DNA of 64,000 nucleotides, taken from the NCBI GenBank assembly GCA_017642695.1, contig JAEPQD010000002.1, positions 806,001 through 870,000 on the forward strand, given 5' to 3'. Positions within the stretch are counted from its first letter, which is position 1. The number at the start of each line of letters is the position of its first letter. Positions 25,713 through 35,294 of this stretch are shown piece after piece. The notes beneath the pieces were generated by a model, which was given only the letters and a program-made list of their open reading frames with translations, did no database searches and was not told the DNA's origin. The stretch is from Parvibaculum sp. (lineage in GTDB: Bacteria > Pseudomonadota > Alphaproteobacteria > Parvibaculales > Parvibaculaceae). A program made the position numbers and the translations under genes.

Positions 25713-27143
25713 TCAACGCCAGCTTGTCGGCTTCACGTCGAAGGCGAGGCTGATGCGCCGCACGTCGCCCGAGAATGGGAGCGTGCGGTGGAAGAGGTAG
25801 GAAGGGAAGAAGAGGGCGTCGCCCTCGCGCGGCTCGTAGGTGACGGTCTGCGGCTCGAAGTTCGCTTCGAACTCGGGTGGCGGGTGGCCGAATTCGATCC
25901 AGCCGTCCTTGCCGTCCTCGCCTGCGCCGAGGGTGGGCGGCAGGGCGACGTAATAGACGCCGCTCATCCAGCCGCCGACATGAATATGCGAGTGCTGGTG
26001 GCCACCTTCCGAAAGCAGCGTGCCCCAGAGATCGAGATGATAGGTCTTCGGTACCTGGCTGCGATAGGGGTGGCGCGGCTCCTTCCGGATGGTGTCGAAA
26101 TGCGCGTCGATGGCCCGGCGGAGCGACTTCTCGAAGGCGATGAAAGGTTCGCGGGGATTGTCGAGCAGGAGGCCGGTCTGGCCGCCCTTGCGCGTTGCCT
26201 TGCCAGTCGGTTCCCAGACTGTGGTGGGATCTTCGGTCAGTGCCTTCGCGAGGGCCTGGTTGAATTCCGCCATGCTCGCATAGCCGTCCGGCGGCGTCAG
26301 CGTGGTACGGACGACGAGGTTGCCGATTTCGGCGCGGTAGCCAGCCGGCATTTCGCCGAATTCCTGCGCGCGGGCGTAGGGCAGCCACGCAGCGGCGCGG
26401 CGCTCCGGACCGTGAAGGCCGAGGGCGCGTTCGAAGACTTCTGCGGCCTCGCGGGCCTGGCCGAGCTTCAACTGCGCCATTCCCATGCTGACGAAGGAGA
26501 GTGTGTCCTTGGGATTGAGTTCGCAGGCACGCTCATAAGCGGCGGCCGCGGCTTCCATGTTGCCGCGCTTCTGTTCGGCGTTGCCGAGATTGCCATAAGC
26601 GGCGGCGAGTTTCGGATTGAAACTGATTGCCGTCTGGAAGGCCTCGACAGCTTCGTCGGTGCGCTCCTGACGGAGGAGGACCATGCCGAGCTGAACGTGA
26701 AGTGCCGGCCGGCCGCCATTCTCGATCGCGTTCCTGTACTGGGTTTCGGCTTCGGCAAAACGGTTTGCGCGCTGATAGAGCTGGCCGAGGGTCGCAGCGA
26801 TCTGCGGGTGATCGGGGAAAAGATTGGTGGCGTGTTCGTAGACCTCCACCGCTTCGCCCCATCGGCCAGTCTGCTGCAACAGGCGGCCGAGATTGATCCA
26901 GGGCACGGCTCTCGTGGGCACTAGCTTCAGCGACTGGCGGAGCAGCTTCTCCGCTTCCTCGAATTCACCGCGTTCGACGATGACGGAGGCGAGCAACGCC
27001 ATTGCGTCGGCGTCTGCGGGTGTTTCGGCCAGCAACGCGCGGCAGCGCTCTTCCGCGATCTTCCTGCGGCCCTCCTTCATCAGAGAAAGGACTTCCTTGT
27101 AGCGTTCGGGAAGGGCGAGGGTTTCGGTCTGCTCGGTCGTCAA
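25713..27143 (-). CDS. TPR repeat protein fused to a 2OG-Fe(II) oxygenase
   Basis: 476 residues. Residues about 10-250 are six or so tetratricopeptide repeats (e.g. VPWINLGRLLQQTGRWGEAVEVYEHATNLFPDHP and LAAAYGNLGNAEQKRGNMEAAAAAYERACELNP). The C-terminal 180 residues are an oxygenase of the putative 2OG-Fe(II) type: HQHSHIHVGGWMSGVYYVALP (ligands near 386), GDALFFPSYLFHRTLPF (distal His) and RRISLAFDV (2OG Arg). TPRs normally bind protein partners, so a protein or carrier-bound substrate is likely. Probably co-transcribed with the PhyH-type gene downstream. Confidence 0.9.
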   Translation of the reverse strand: MTTEQTETLALPERYKEVLSLMKEGRRKIAEERCRALLAETPADADAMALLASVIVERGEFEEAEKLLRQSLKLVPTRAVPWINLGRLLQQTGRWGEAVEVYEHATNLFPDHPQIAATLGQLYQRANRFAEAETQYRNAIENGGRPALHVQLGMVLLRQERTDEAVEAFQTAISFNPKLAAAYGNLGNAEQKRGNMEAAAAAYERACELNPKDTLSFVSMGMAQLKLGQAREAAEVFERALGLHGPERRAAAWLPYARAQEFGEMPAGYRAEIGNLVVRTTLTPPDGYASMAEFNQALAKALTEDPTTVWEPTGKATRKGGQTGLLLDNPREPFIAFEKSLRRAIDAHFDTIRKEPRHPYRSQVPKTYHLDLWGTLLSEGGHQHSHIHVGGWMSGVYYVALPPTLGAGEDGKDGWIEFGHPPPEFEANFEPQTVTYEPREGDALFFPSYLFHRTLPFSGDVRRISLAFDVKPTSWR

Positions 27144-27280
27144 TTTGATGCCTGTTCATGGCCGGATCGGGGGCTCAAACTGCACAGCGCCGCTCGACCC
27201 GTCAATGCTCCATCCGGCGCGTGCATGGGAAGTGTCGCAATCGGGTGTCATATTGCCGGGCTTTGCCCCGCGAATCGCCT

Positions 27281-28615
27281 ATGGAAAGCTCGATTAACGA
27301 TATGACCAAGAATTCCGCCGTTCCTTTTCGCGAGGCCTTCCATGTCTGGGCGAAGATCGGTTTTCTGAGCTTCGGTGGACCGGCCGGCCAGATTGCGCTG
27401 ATGCACCGCATTCTCGTCGACGAGAAGAAGTGGCTTTCCGAGCCGCAATTCCTGCATGCGCTCAACTTCTGCATGCTGCTGCCGGGACCCGAGGCGCAGC
27501 AGCTTGCAACCTATTCCGGCTGGTTGCTGCATGGCGTGAAGGGCGGGCTTGCGGCGGGGCTCATGTTCATCCTGCCGGGCGTTGCGGTGATGCTTGGCCT
27601 TTCCATGCTCTATGCGGCCTACGCCGAGCTCGTTCTCGTGGAGGCAATCTTCTTCGGTATCAAGGCTGCGGTCTTCGCCATCGTGATCGAGGCGCTTATC
27701 CGTATCTCGAAGCGGGTGATGACGAGGCGTGCGCTTTATGCCGTGGCCGGTGCGGCGTTCGTTTCGATCTTCTTTTTCGATGTGGCATTTCCGGTGGTGA
27801 TTGCGATTGCGGCACTGGCGGGCGTTCTCGCCGCGCGCGGCGGGTTCATGCCGCAACCCGAGAAAGCGGAGGAGGAAACGCCGGAGGTGGTGCCCGTGCG
27901 ACGGACGCTGCTTCGTTCCGCCGTCACGCTCGGCGCCGGGCTTCTCGTCTGGCTCGGACCGGTCGTGCTTCTCATTCTCGCGCTGGGCGGCGGGCATGTG
28001 CTGGCGCAGGAGGCGGCGTTCTTCTCCAAGATGGCGGTCGTCACTTTTGGCGGCGCCTATGCGGTGCTGGCTTATGTGGCGCAGGAAGCGGTGCAGAATT
28101 ACGGTTGGCTCAACGCTGGCGAGATGCTGGACGGGTTGGGGCTCGCCGAGACCACGCCGGGGCCCCTCATCATGGTGCTGCAATTCGTCGGCTTCCTCGG
28201 CGCCTACCGCGCGGAGACGGGGCTCGATCCGATGCTGGCGGGGATTGCCGGCGCGGCAGTCACCACATGGGTGACGTTTGCGCCGTGCTTTCTCTGGATC
28301 TTTCTCGGCGCGCCCTATGTCGAGCGGTTGCGAAAGGTCGAAAGCCTGAACGCCGCCTTCACCGCGATCACGGCGGCGGTGGCCGGCGTCATCCTCAATC
28401 TCGCGATCTGGTTCGGTCTGCACGTGCTCTTCGGCGAGGTCGAAGAGCGGCAGATCTCCGTATTCCGGCTGTGGGTGCCGGATGTAGCAACGCTCGACCC
28501 ATGGGCGTTGGCGTTGAGTGCGGGCGCGCTTGTTGCCGTGCTGAGGTTCAAGGTGGGGATGGTGCCCGTGCTCGGCGTCGCCGCCGGGCTCGGGCTCCTC
28601 GTCCGTTTCCTCTAG
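27281..28615 (+). CDS. chrA: Chromate-efflux transporter, long two-domain form
   Basis: 444 residues, ten or more transmembrane helices. Domain 1 has [39 protein letters not shown] and [20 protein letters not shown]; domain 2 repeats the fold with [23 protein letters not shown] and [24 protein letters not shown]. These paired motifs define the CHR family (chromate ion antiport). The frame is open back to 27158; the ATG at 27281 starts the conserved part, with 27302 as an alternative. No ChrB regulator is adjacent. Confidence 0.93.
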   Translation: MESSINDMTKNSAVPFREAFHVWAKIGFLSFGGPAGQIALMHRILVDEKKWLSEPQFLHALNFCMLLPGPEAQQLATYSGWLLHGVKGGLAAGLMFILPGVAVMLGLSMLYAAYAELVLVEAIFFGIKAAVFAIVIEALIRISKRVMTRRALYAVAGAAFVSIFFFDVAFPVVIAIAALAGVLAARGGFMPQPEKAEEETPEVVPVRRTLLRSAVTLGAGLLVWLGPVVLLILALGGGHVLAQEAAFFSKMAVVTFGGAYAVLAYVAQEAVQNYGWLNAGEMLDGLGLAETTPGPLIMVLQFVGFLGAYRAETGLDPMLAGIAGAAVTTWVTFAPCFLWIFLGAPYVERLRKVESLNAAFTAITAAVAGVILNLAIWFGLHVLFGEVEERQISVFRLWVPDVATLDPWALALSAGALVAVLRFKVGMVPVLGVAAGLGLLVRFL

Positions 28616-28618
28616 TGC

Positions 28619-29040
28619 CTACTCGGCGGCCGCGACTGCCTGCGGTGCACGCTGGGGGCCGCAAATGAGCCTGCCCGGCATCTCACCCGTCGCCTTGCCG
28701 TCTCGAAGGTGACGACGCCGTTGACGACGGTCGCGCGGTAGCCTTCCGCGCGCTGGATCATGCGGCGGCCTTCGGCCGGCAGGTCGAAGACCATTTCCGG
28801 CGCGAGGATGCGAAGCCTGTCGAGGTCGATCACATTCACATCCGCCTTCATGCCCGGCGCGAGGACACCGCGATCGTTGAGGCCGTAGAGGCGGGCGGTG
28901 TCGAGAAACCGAGTGCGCAGGCGGCGATGCCTTCCTGAACGATTTCGGCCATCTTCTCGATGTCTTCGTCGGTCGCCGCCTTGTCGCGTGCGCCGCGTTC
29001 GCCCATCACTTAGGCGCGGACCGAGCATGCGGCCCTCCGT
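28619..29040 (-). pseudogene. Remnant of an N-acyl-D-amino-acid deacylase-type amidohydrolase
   Basis: Reading the minus strand, [25 protein letters not shown] (from 29006) is the mid-protein signature of D-aminoacylase-family amidohydrolases and [32 protein letters not shown] is their C-terminus. Intact members are about 550-580 residues; here only about 130 remain. Lesions seen: the 5' half is missing; codon 29010-29012 is TAA where the family has Tyr (V-R-A-stop-V-M-G-E-R); an internal deletion with frame change joins the two parts near 28900-28907; a one-base loss near 28697-28704 shifts the last 30 codons ([15 protein letters not shown]...AAE-stop). Confidence 0.85.
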
Positions 29041-29045
29041 CAGCC

Positions 29046-29070
29046 CAAAAATAGCCTTCGGTCTATTTTG
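29046..29070 (-). terminator. Terminator of the MaoC-CitE-dehydrogenase operon
   Basis: AAAATAG (29048-29054) pairs with CTATTTT (29063-29069) around a loop with a CTTCGG cap. On the minus strand it ends in TTTTTGGG, two bases after the dehydrogenase stop. Confidence 0.65.
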
Positions 29071-29072
29071 TT

Positions 29073-29990
29073 TCAGGCTGTAACGGGGTTCGGCACCGGG
29101 TTTCCGGAGAAGAAGGCATCGAGATTGGCGATGACGGCATCGCCCATGGCGACGATGGCTTCCGACGTGCCGCCGCCGATATGGGGTGTGACGACCACAT
29201 TGGGCAGCGTCAGCAGGTCGGACCGGGGTTCCGGCTCGTTCTCGAAAACGTCGAGGCCCGCGCCCGCGATGGTGCCGTTCTTCAGGGCCGCGATCAGCGC
29301 GTCCTCGTCGATGGCGGAGCCGCGCGAGATGTTGATGACATGGCCGGTGGGGCCGAGCGCCTCGAGCACCTCGGCATTGACCATGTGGCGATTGGTTTCG
29401 TCGGCACGATGGGCGAGGACAAGCGTGTCCGCCCATCTGGCGAGGTCGAGTACCGTTTCGAAGTAGGGGTAAGTCACATCCTTGCGGCTGCGGTTGTGAT
29501 AACCGATCTCGGCTTCGAAACCGGCGAGGCGGTTCGCGATCTTGAGGCCGATGGCGCCGAGCCCGACGATGCCGATCTTCCGGCCGGTTATGCCGCGCGC
29601 GAAGAGAAGCGGCGCGGGGTTCTCGCCGCGCCACTTGCCCGCGCGGGCGAGGCGGTCGCCGGTGACGATGAGGCGAATGGAGGCGAGGAGGAGGGCGACG
29701 GCGAGGTCCGCGACGGTGGAGGCGTTGGCGCCGACGGTGTTGGTGACCGTGACGTTGTGCCCTGCCGCTGCGGCGACGTCGATCCCTTCATAGCCAGAGC
29801 CGAAGCAGCAGAGGACCTTCAGGTCCGGCATGCTCTCAAACCATGCCTTGTCCGCATTCATCGTGCCAACGGTGACGACGGCATCGACACCTTCCTTAGC
29901 CTGCGGATCGGCGACGATGGTGTAGCGAGATTCGAGCTTCCGCTCGAAGGCTTTTCCGAGCGGAAGAGCAATCAGGACGTTCGGCTTCAT
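29073..29990 (-). CDS. D-2-hydroxyacid dehydrogenase
   Basis: 305 residues. NAD(P)-binding GLGAIG at 143-148 in a Rossmann core ([20 protein letters not shown]). Catalytic Arg in [15 protein letters not shown], Glu in DVFENEPEP and His in [13 protein letters not shown] are all present, so the enzyme should be active. Reduces 2-oxo acids such as glyoxylate or hydroxypyruvate, or oxidises D-hydroxyacids. Last gene of a minus-strand operon with a CitE-like lyase (7-base gap) and a MaoC hydratase. Confidence 0.92.
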   Translation of the reverse strand: MKPNVLIALPLGKAFERKLESRYTIVADPQAKEGVDAVVTVGTMNADKAWFESMPDLKVLCCFGSGYEGIDVAAAAGHNVTVTNTVGANASTVADLAVALLLASIRLIVTGDRLARAGKWRGENPAPLLFARGITGRKIGIVGLGAIGLKIANRLAGFEAEIGYHNRSRKDVTYPYFETVLDLARWADTLVLAHRADETNRHMVNAEVLEALGPTGHVINISRGSAIDEDALIAALKNGTIAGAGLDVFENEPEPRSDLLTLPNVVVTPHIGGGTSEAIVAMGDAVIANLDAFFSGNPVPNPVTA

Positions 29991-29997
29991 ACGCTAC

Positions 29998-30852
29998 TCA
30001 GTTCGATTGTGCGGCGCGGGCGAGAAGGGCGCGCGCCTGTTTCAGATGGGGCATGTCGAGCATGACGCCGTCGAGTGCGACGACACCAACGTCTCCCGCC
30101 TCCTCGAAAGCGGCGACCACGGCGCGCGCATGGGCGAGATCGGCATCGCTCGGCGTGAAGACATCGTTGATGATTGCGACCTGCGCGGGGTGGATCGCCA
30201 TCTTGGCCGTGAAACCGTCGCGGGCTGCGGCGCGAGCTTCAGCTTCAAGGCCCTTCTCGTCGCGGAAGTCCTTCCAGATGCTGTCGACGGGTTGCACACC
30301 CGCCGCGACCGCGCCGAGCAGCGTCAGGGTACGGGCGAGCTGATAGGGGCCGGTGTAGAGGCCGGTCTCGTCCTTGTTGTCGCGCGCGCCGAGCGCAGCG
30401 GAGAGGTCTTCCGCGCCCCAGGTGAGGAAGGAGAGCCGCTCATGGCTTCCCGCATAGGTGTCGAGGGTGAAGAGGGAGGCGGCGGTTTCGGTTGCGACGC
30501 AGCCGATGCCGATCTCCTTCGCGCCGCCCATGCGGTCGATGCGCTCGCCGACTGTCTTCACGCACTCGCCGGAGAGCGTTTTCGGCACGACGATCATGTC
30601 GGGTTTTGCGGGGACCACCGTTTCGAGGTCCTTTTCCCAGAAGGGCGTATCGAGCGCGTTGATGCGGAGAACGAGTTTCGGACCTGAGCGATCGGCCGTC
30701 TTGAGATAGGCGGCGGCGGAAGCGCGGGCAGCCTCCTTCGCAGAGAGAGCAACGGAATCCTCAAGATCGAGGATCAGCGCATCGGCGCCGCAGGAGGCCG
30801 CCTTCGCCAGTTTCTTTTCGCTGTCGGCGGGGACGAAGAGGAGGGAGCGCAT
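29998..30852 (-). CDS. CitE-like CoA-ester lyase (HpcH/HpaI fold)
   Basis: 284 residues. LLFVPADSEKKLAKAASCGADALILDLEDSV carries the metal/substrate loop (Asp-Leu-Glu-Asp), LVLRINALDTPFWEKDL the conserved Arg, and FLTWGAEDLSAALG the second metal Glu/Asp. The HPAQVAIINDVFTPS stretch near the C-terminus is typical of malyl-CoA/methylmalyl-CoA and citramalyl-CoA lyases rather than citrate lyase beta. With the MaoC hydratase three bases upstream it may process a branched or dicarboxylic hydroxyacyl-CoA. Confidence 0.9.
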   Translation of the reverse strand: MRSLLFVPADSEKKLAKAASCGADALILDLEDSVALSAKEAARASAAAYLKTADRSGPKLVLRINALDTPFWEKDLETVVPAKPDMIVVPKTLSGECVKTVGERIDRMGGAKEIGIGCVATETAASLFTLDTYAGSHERLSFLTWGAEDLSAALGARDNKDETGLYTGPYQLARTLTLLGAVAAGVQPVDSIWKDFRDEKGLEAEARAAARDGFTAKMAIHPAQVAIINDVFTPSDADLAHARAVVAAFEEAGDVGVVALDGVMLDMPHLKQARALLARAAQSN

Positions 30853-30855
30853 TTC

Positions 30856-31320
30856 TCAGAGTTCCCCCGGATCCTTGGCATGCATGAAGGCCTGGCGGGT
30901 GCAGGTGGCGACTTCGGCTCCGTGCTGATTGTAGGCCTTGTGCTCGAACGTCACGATGCCGGCAAGCGGGCGCGATTTCGAGCGGCGTTTCGAGACGACG
31001 CGGGTTTCGACACGGAGCGTATCGCCATGAAAGACGGGCTTCGGGAAGGAGATGTCCGTCATGCCGAGATTGGCGATGGTGGTACCGAGCGTCGTGTCGT
31101 TCACCGAAATGCCGATCATCAGGCCGAGGGTGAAGAGGCTGTTCACCAGCGGCTTGCCGAATTCGGTTTCCGTCTCGGCATAGTGATGGTCAAGATGGAG
31201 GGCTGCCGGGTTCATGGTCATGGTGGAGAAGAGGACATTGTCCGTCTCCGTCACCGTGCGCCTGATCGGGTGCTTGAAGATGTGCCCCTCTTCGAATTCC
31301 TCAAAATACAGTCCCGGCAT
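30856..31320 (-). CDS. MaoC-family hydratase
   Basis: 154 residues, one hot-dog domain. EEFEEGHIFKHPIRRTVTETDNVLFSTMTMNPAALHLDHHYAE contains the hydratase-2-type active-site loop (Asp in TETDN, His in LHLD). VNSLFTLGLMIGISVNDTT and SFPKPVFHGDTLRVETRVV complete the fold. Likely hydrates an enoyl-CoA such as mesaconyl-CoA; in many Alphaproteobacteria a MaoC-CitE pair acts on methylmalyl/citramalyl-type CoA esters. First gene of the operon, divergent from the acyl-CoA dehydrogenase. The much longer open frame to 32640 is antisense to that gene. Confidence 0.9.
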   Translation of the reverse strand: MPGLYFEEFEEGHIFKHPIRRTVTETDNVLFSTMTMNPAALHLDHHYAETETEFGKPLVNSLFTLGLMIGISVNDTTLGTTIANLGMTDISFPKPVFHGDTLRVETRVVSKRRSKSRPLAGIVTFEHKAYNQHGAEVATCTRQAFMHAKDPGEL

Positions 31321-31422
31321 TCTGATCCCTGTTCTTTTCCCCGCGGGCTGTCTCGCCGCCCGCCTGTCGGGTAGGTTATAGCGTCGCGCAACAAAACACG
31401 AAACGGCGCGGGGAGGATAAGG

Positions 31423-32592
31423 ATGGATTTCCGGTTCAGCGAGGAGCAGCAGGCGATCCGCGATGCGGTGGGCCGCATCTGCGCCAGATATGACGACGCC
31501 TACTGGCTTGCCCATGACAAGGAAGGCGGCTTTCCGGAAGATTTCGTGGCCGACATCGCGGGCGGCGGCTGGCTCGGCGTCGCGATGCCGGAAGCCTTCG
31601 GCGGGTCGGGCCTTGGGGTGACGGAGGCCGCCATCGTGGCGCAGACCATCGCGGAATCGGGCGCATGCCTCTCGGGTGCCTCCGCGATCCATATCAATCT
31701 CTTCGGACCGATGCCGCTCGTGGTGTTCGGGACCGACGAGCAAAAGGAGCGCAATCTCCCGCCGCTGATCCGCGGCGAGGACCGCTGCTGCTTCGGCGTA
31801 ACCGAACCCGATGCCGGGCTCAACACCACGGCGATCTCGACACGGGCCGAGCGCGACGGGGACACCTACGTCGTTCATGGCCGCAAGATGTGGACCTCGA
31901 CGGCGCAGACCGCGAACAAGATCCTGCTGCTTGCGCGGACGACGCCGAAGGAGAAATGCGCGAAGCCGACCGAAGGATTGTCGCTTTTCTATACCAATCT
32001 CGATCGCGGTGGCGCGACGGAAGTGCGCGAGATCGAGAAGATGGGACGAAAGGCCGTGGATTCGAATGCGGTGTTCTTCGACGGTCTCAAGGTGCCGAAG
32101 GAAGACCTGATCGGCGAGGAGGGGAAGGGCTTCCATTATCTCCTCCACGGGCTCAACCCGGAGCGCGTGCTGATCGGGGCGGAAGCAGTCGGCGTCGGCC
32201 GCATCGCGCTGAAGAAGGCAACCGACTATGCGCGCGACCGCGAGGTGTTCGGCCGGCCCATCGGCAAGAACCAGGCGATCCAGCATCCGCTCGCGAAATG
32301 CTGGGCGGAGCTCGAGGCGGCGAACCTGATGGTGTTCAAGGCGGCGGCGCTGTACGACGCGGGCGAGAATTGCGGCGCGGAGGCGAATGCGGGGAAATAT
32401 CTCGCCGCCGAAGCGGGCTTCCGGGCCTGCGAGACCGCGATCATGACGCATGGCGGCATGGGCTATGCCAAGGAATTCCATGTCGAGCGCTACATGCGCG
32501 AGGTGATGATCGCGCGGATCGCACCGGTGAGCCGCGAACTGGTGCTGAGCTATATCGCCGAGCGTGTGCTCGAGCTTCCGAAGTCCTACTAG
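31423..32592 (+). CDS. Acyl-CoA dehydrogenase
   Basis: 389 residues with a GGGGAGGATAAGG ribosome site. FRFSEEQQAIRDAVGRI, CCFGVTEPDAGLNTTAISTRAERDG (FAD loop), GRKMWTSTAQTANKILLLAR and ATDYARDREVFGRPIGKNQAIQHPLA are the standard family blocks; the catalytic Glu is in GMGYAKEFHVERYMRE near residue 360. Oxidises an acyl-CoA to enoyl-CoA, passing electrons to ETF. Its divergence from a MaoC-CitE-dehydrogenase operon suggests a joint acyl-CoA breakdown route. Confidence 0.93.
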   Translation: MDFRFSEEQQAIRDAVGRICARYDDAYWLAHDKEGGFPEDFVADIAGGGWLGVAMPEAFGGSGLGVTEAAIVAQTIAESGACLSGASAIHINLFGPMPLVVFGTDEQKERNLPPLIRGEDRCCFGVTEPDAGLNTTAISTRAERDGDTYVVHGRKMWTSTAQTANKILLLARTTPKEKCAKPTEGLSLFYTNLDRGGATEVREIEKMGRKAVDSNAVFFDGLKVPKEDLIGEEGKGFHYLLHGLNPERVLIGAEAVGVGRIALKKATDYARDREVFGRPIGKNQAIQHPLAKCWAELEAANLMVFKAAALYDAGENCGAEANAGKYLAAEAGFRACETAIMTHGGMGYAKEFHVERYMREVMIARIAPVSRELVLSYIAERVLELPKSY

Positions 32593-32600
32593 GAGTGCCC

Positions 32601-33008
<408 letters not shown>

Positions 33009-33074
33009 CGATTGGTTTAAGACTCAGCGCCTAGTGTCCCTTCCGGAGACAAACCCGACTCAGGAACCGGACCC

Positions 33075-33539
33075 TTGGCCACCGCGCTCATTGCCGATCT
33101 TTCCGATGCTTCCCGCCGCGCCGCGAGCCATATGCTCGAACGGCTCGGTTTCCGCGTTGCAACGGCTTCGGTGGCAGAGGAAGCCCTCGCTCTGATCGCA
33201 GGCACAATGCCGGACCTGGTGCTGGCCGATGCCCGGATCGAAACCGCGAACGGGGGACCGCTCTCGCCCTCGATCCGCAAGCTGGCAAGGGGCAAGGACA
33301 TCTGCCTCTTCCATGTGACGGCCGATGCGGGGGCTTCCTCGATCCGCCGGGCGATGGAGGCGGGGGCCGACGATTATCTCGTGAAGCCCTATGACGAGGC
33401 GCTGCTCCGCTTCAAGCTGATGCAGGCGAGGGCGCGCGGCCGGATCGACGCCGGGCGGCCGAAGCTCCGCGTGGTGCAGGACAATGCCGCCACGGGCGAG
33501 ACCTCGTGGCGCTTCGGGCTCTACGGCAAGGCCGTCTGA
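33075..33539 (+). CDS. Stand-alone response-regulator receiver protein
   Basis: 154 residues from a TTG with AGGAACC upstream. A CheY-like domain: ALIADLSDASRRAASHMLERLGFRV, phospho-acceptor Asp in MPDLVLADARIET (about residue 53), Thr in LFHVTADAGA and Lys in YLVKPYDEALL. The first acidic pocket is reduced to one Asp (ALIADLSD). No output domain follows; the last 45 residues are unstructured. A partner kinase is not in the window. Confidence 0.85.
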   Translation: MATALIADLSDASRRAASHMLERLGFRVATASVAEEALALIAGTMPDLVLADARIETANGGPLSPSIRKLARGKDICLFHVTADAGASSIRRAMEAGADDYLVKPYDEALLRFKLMQARARGRIDAGRPKLRVVQDNAATGETSWRFGLYGKAV

Positions 33540-33710
33540 CGCTGCGGCTTCATCGCGCTCCGCCAACTTTCTCAGAAATCGAATCCGCTGCCTGAGATCT
33601 TGAATCAAGGGTCTGAGACGCCGGATGAAGGCGTTCAGAAAGTGATTCAACTCCGCGCAGCCTGTTGACGATTCGAGTCCGGAACCGGCGCTAACCGGTT
33701 GAGGATGAAT

Positions 33711-35132
33711 CTATTTCTCGTGTTCCGCGCTCCAGCGCTTCAGGTAATCGAGACTGCCGATATAGGGCTTGAGGCCGAGGAAGCCCGCCGTGACCGCGAG
33801 CACCAGAATGACCGCCGGGACATAGACCAGCGAGTAGCGGAGCATCATCTCGTCGCCGAAGATGTAGTCCGTCGCGAGCGCGATGGAGGTCGGCCCGAGG
33901 CCGAGACCGACGATGCTGACGACGAAGATGAGCGCGGCCGAGGCGAGGCCGCGCATCTGGTTCGGCATCAATTCCTGAAGGGCGGAGGGGCCCGCGCCGG
34001 TGGTGAAGGTGGCGAAGAAGGTCGAGAAACAGATCAGCAGGAGCGCCATCCAGGGGCTGTCCATCAGCGGGTAGAGAACGGTGAAGGGGAGCGCGGCGAG
34101 GCCCGTGAAGGCGCAGACCATCATACGGCCGTTGCGGATGCCCCGGTTGGTCAGCACATCGCCCATCCAGCCGCCCGCGACGACGCCCGTGGTGCCGAAG
34201 ACGACAATGATCCAGCCGTACCACCAGCCCGCCTGCGGATAGGTCCAGTCATAGGTGCGGACGAAGAAGGTCGGGATCCAGGCCGCGACGCCATAGGCCA
34301 TCATGGCCGAGAGGGCGTAGCAGACGTTGAGCGGCGCGATCGTGCGCCAGTTCACGCGCATATAGGCAAAGACTTCGGAAACCGGCACTTCCACAGCGGT
34401 TTCGGTGCCGTCCTCGGCGATTTCCTTGCGCATGTAGCCGCGCCGCTCCGGCTCCTTCACGGTCCAGACCCAGAGGGCGATGAGGATGCCGGGAAGGCCG
34501 ACAATGAAGAAGGTGAGCTGCCAGGCATAGACCTCGCCGAAAATGGGCACGACGATGTCGCCGCCGCCCGATACGAGGCCGATCACGGCCGCGCCGATGA
34601 TGAGGGCGAGGCCGGCGCCGATATAGACGCCCATGCCGTAGACGCCGAGGGCGAAGCCTAAGCGTTTCGGCGGAAAATAGTCGGCGATCATGGAATAGGC
34701 GGCGGGCGAGAGGGCGGCTTCGCCGACGCCGACGCCCATGCGGTAGAGGAATAGCTGCCAGTAGGCATGCGCCGTGCCGCAAAGCGCCGTCATGACGCTC
34801 CAGACGAAGACGCCGATGGAGATGATGTTGACGCGGTTGCGGCTGTCGACCATGCGCCCGATGGGAAGGCCGGCGAGACAATAAAAGACAGCAAAGGCAA
34901 AGCCTTGCAGCAGGCTCATCTGCGTGTCCGAGATGCCGAGGTCGCGCTTCATCGGCCCGACGAGGAGGCTCAAGATCTGCCGGTCGATGAAGGAGAAGGT
35001 GTAGGCAAGGACCAGGATGCCGACGACGTACCAGGCGTAGACCTGGTTCGGATAAGGCTTTTCCGCGCCGGCAGCCTTGTGCGGATGATGCAGTTCTTCC
35101 TCGACCTCCGAGGCGACCTCGACTTCGGACAT
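33711..35132 (-). CDS. MFS transporter (spinster-like)
   Basis: 473 residues, twelve transmembrane helices. AYTFSFIDRQILSLLVGPMKRDLGISDTQMSLLQGFAFAVFYCLAGLPIGRMVDSRNR is the first helix pair with the MFS loop; GVGVGEAALSPAAYSMIADYFPP is motif C-like. This subgroup is common next to acyl-CoA catabolic genes in Alphaproteobacteria and often predicted to move hydrophobic acids. An acidic N-terminal tail (EVEVASEVEEEL) precedes the first helix. Substrate unknown. Confidence 0.9.
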   Translation of the reverse strand: MSEVEVASEVEEELHHPHKAAGAEKPYPNQVYAWYVVGILVLAYTFSFIDRQILSLLVGPMKRDLGISDTQMSLLQGFAFAVFYCLAGLPIGRMVDSRNRVNIISIGVFVWSVMTALCGTAHAYWQLFLYRMGVGVGEAALSPAAYSMIADYFPPKRLGFALGVYGMGVYIGAGLALIIGAAVIGLVSGGGDIVVPIFGEVYAWQLTFFIVGLPGILIALWVWTVKEPERRGYMRKEIAEDGTETAVEVPVSEVFAYMRVNWRTIAPLNVCYALSAMMAYGVAAWIPTFFVRTYDWTYPQAGWWYGWIIVVFGTTGVVAGGWMGDVLTNRGIRNGRMMVCAFTGLAALPFTVLYPLMDSPWMALLLICFSTFFATFTTGAGPSALQELMPNQMRGLASAALIFVVSIVGLGLGPTSIALATDYIFGDEMMLRYSLVYVPAVILVLAVTAGFLGLKPYIGSLDYLKRWSAEHEK

Positions 35133-35245
35133 GTTCCCTCCCTCGTTGCGAAGCTTGGCTCCGCGCTTTTTCGCAGCTTAACGCGGGCGCGCGGAAATGC
35201 TTTCGAAAAACGCAAGGTTTCCGCCGGATGGAACGGGATTTCGAT

Positions 35246-35260
35246 TGGCACGGCGCTTGC
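35246..35260 (+). promoter_or_regulatory. Sigma-54 (RpoN) promoter
   Basis: TGGCACG-GCGC-TTGC matches the -24/-12 consensus TGGCACG-N4-TTGC at every position, with GG and GC exactly ten bases apart. It lies 35 bases before the transglycosylase ATG (35295), giving a leader of about 23 bases. It also rules out the upstream in-frame ATG at 35265 as the start. Confidence 0.85.
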
Positions 35261-35294
35261 GACCTGCATGGCGAACCGAAAAGGAAACGGCCCC

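Noticed and set aside
28612..29634. 340-residue minus-strand open frame as an intact gene
   Set aside because: It joins antisense/out-of-frame dehydrogenase sequence to the frame-shifted tail of the amidohydrolase remnant; homology is split over two frames.
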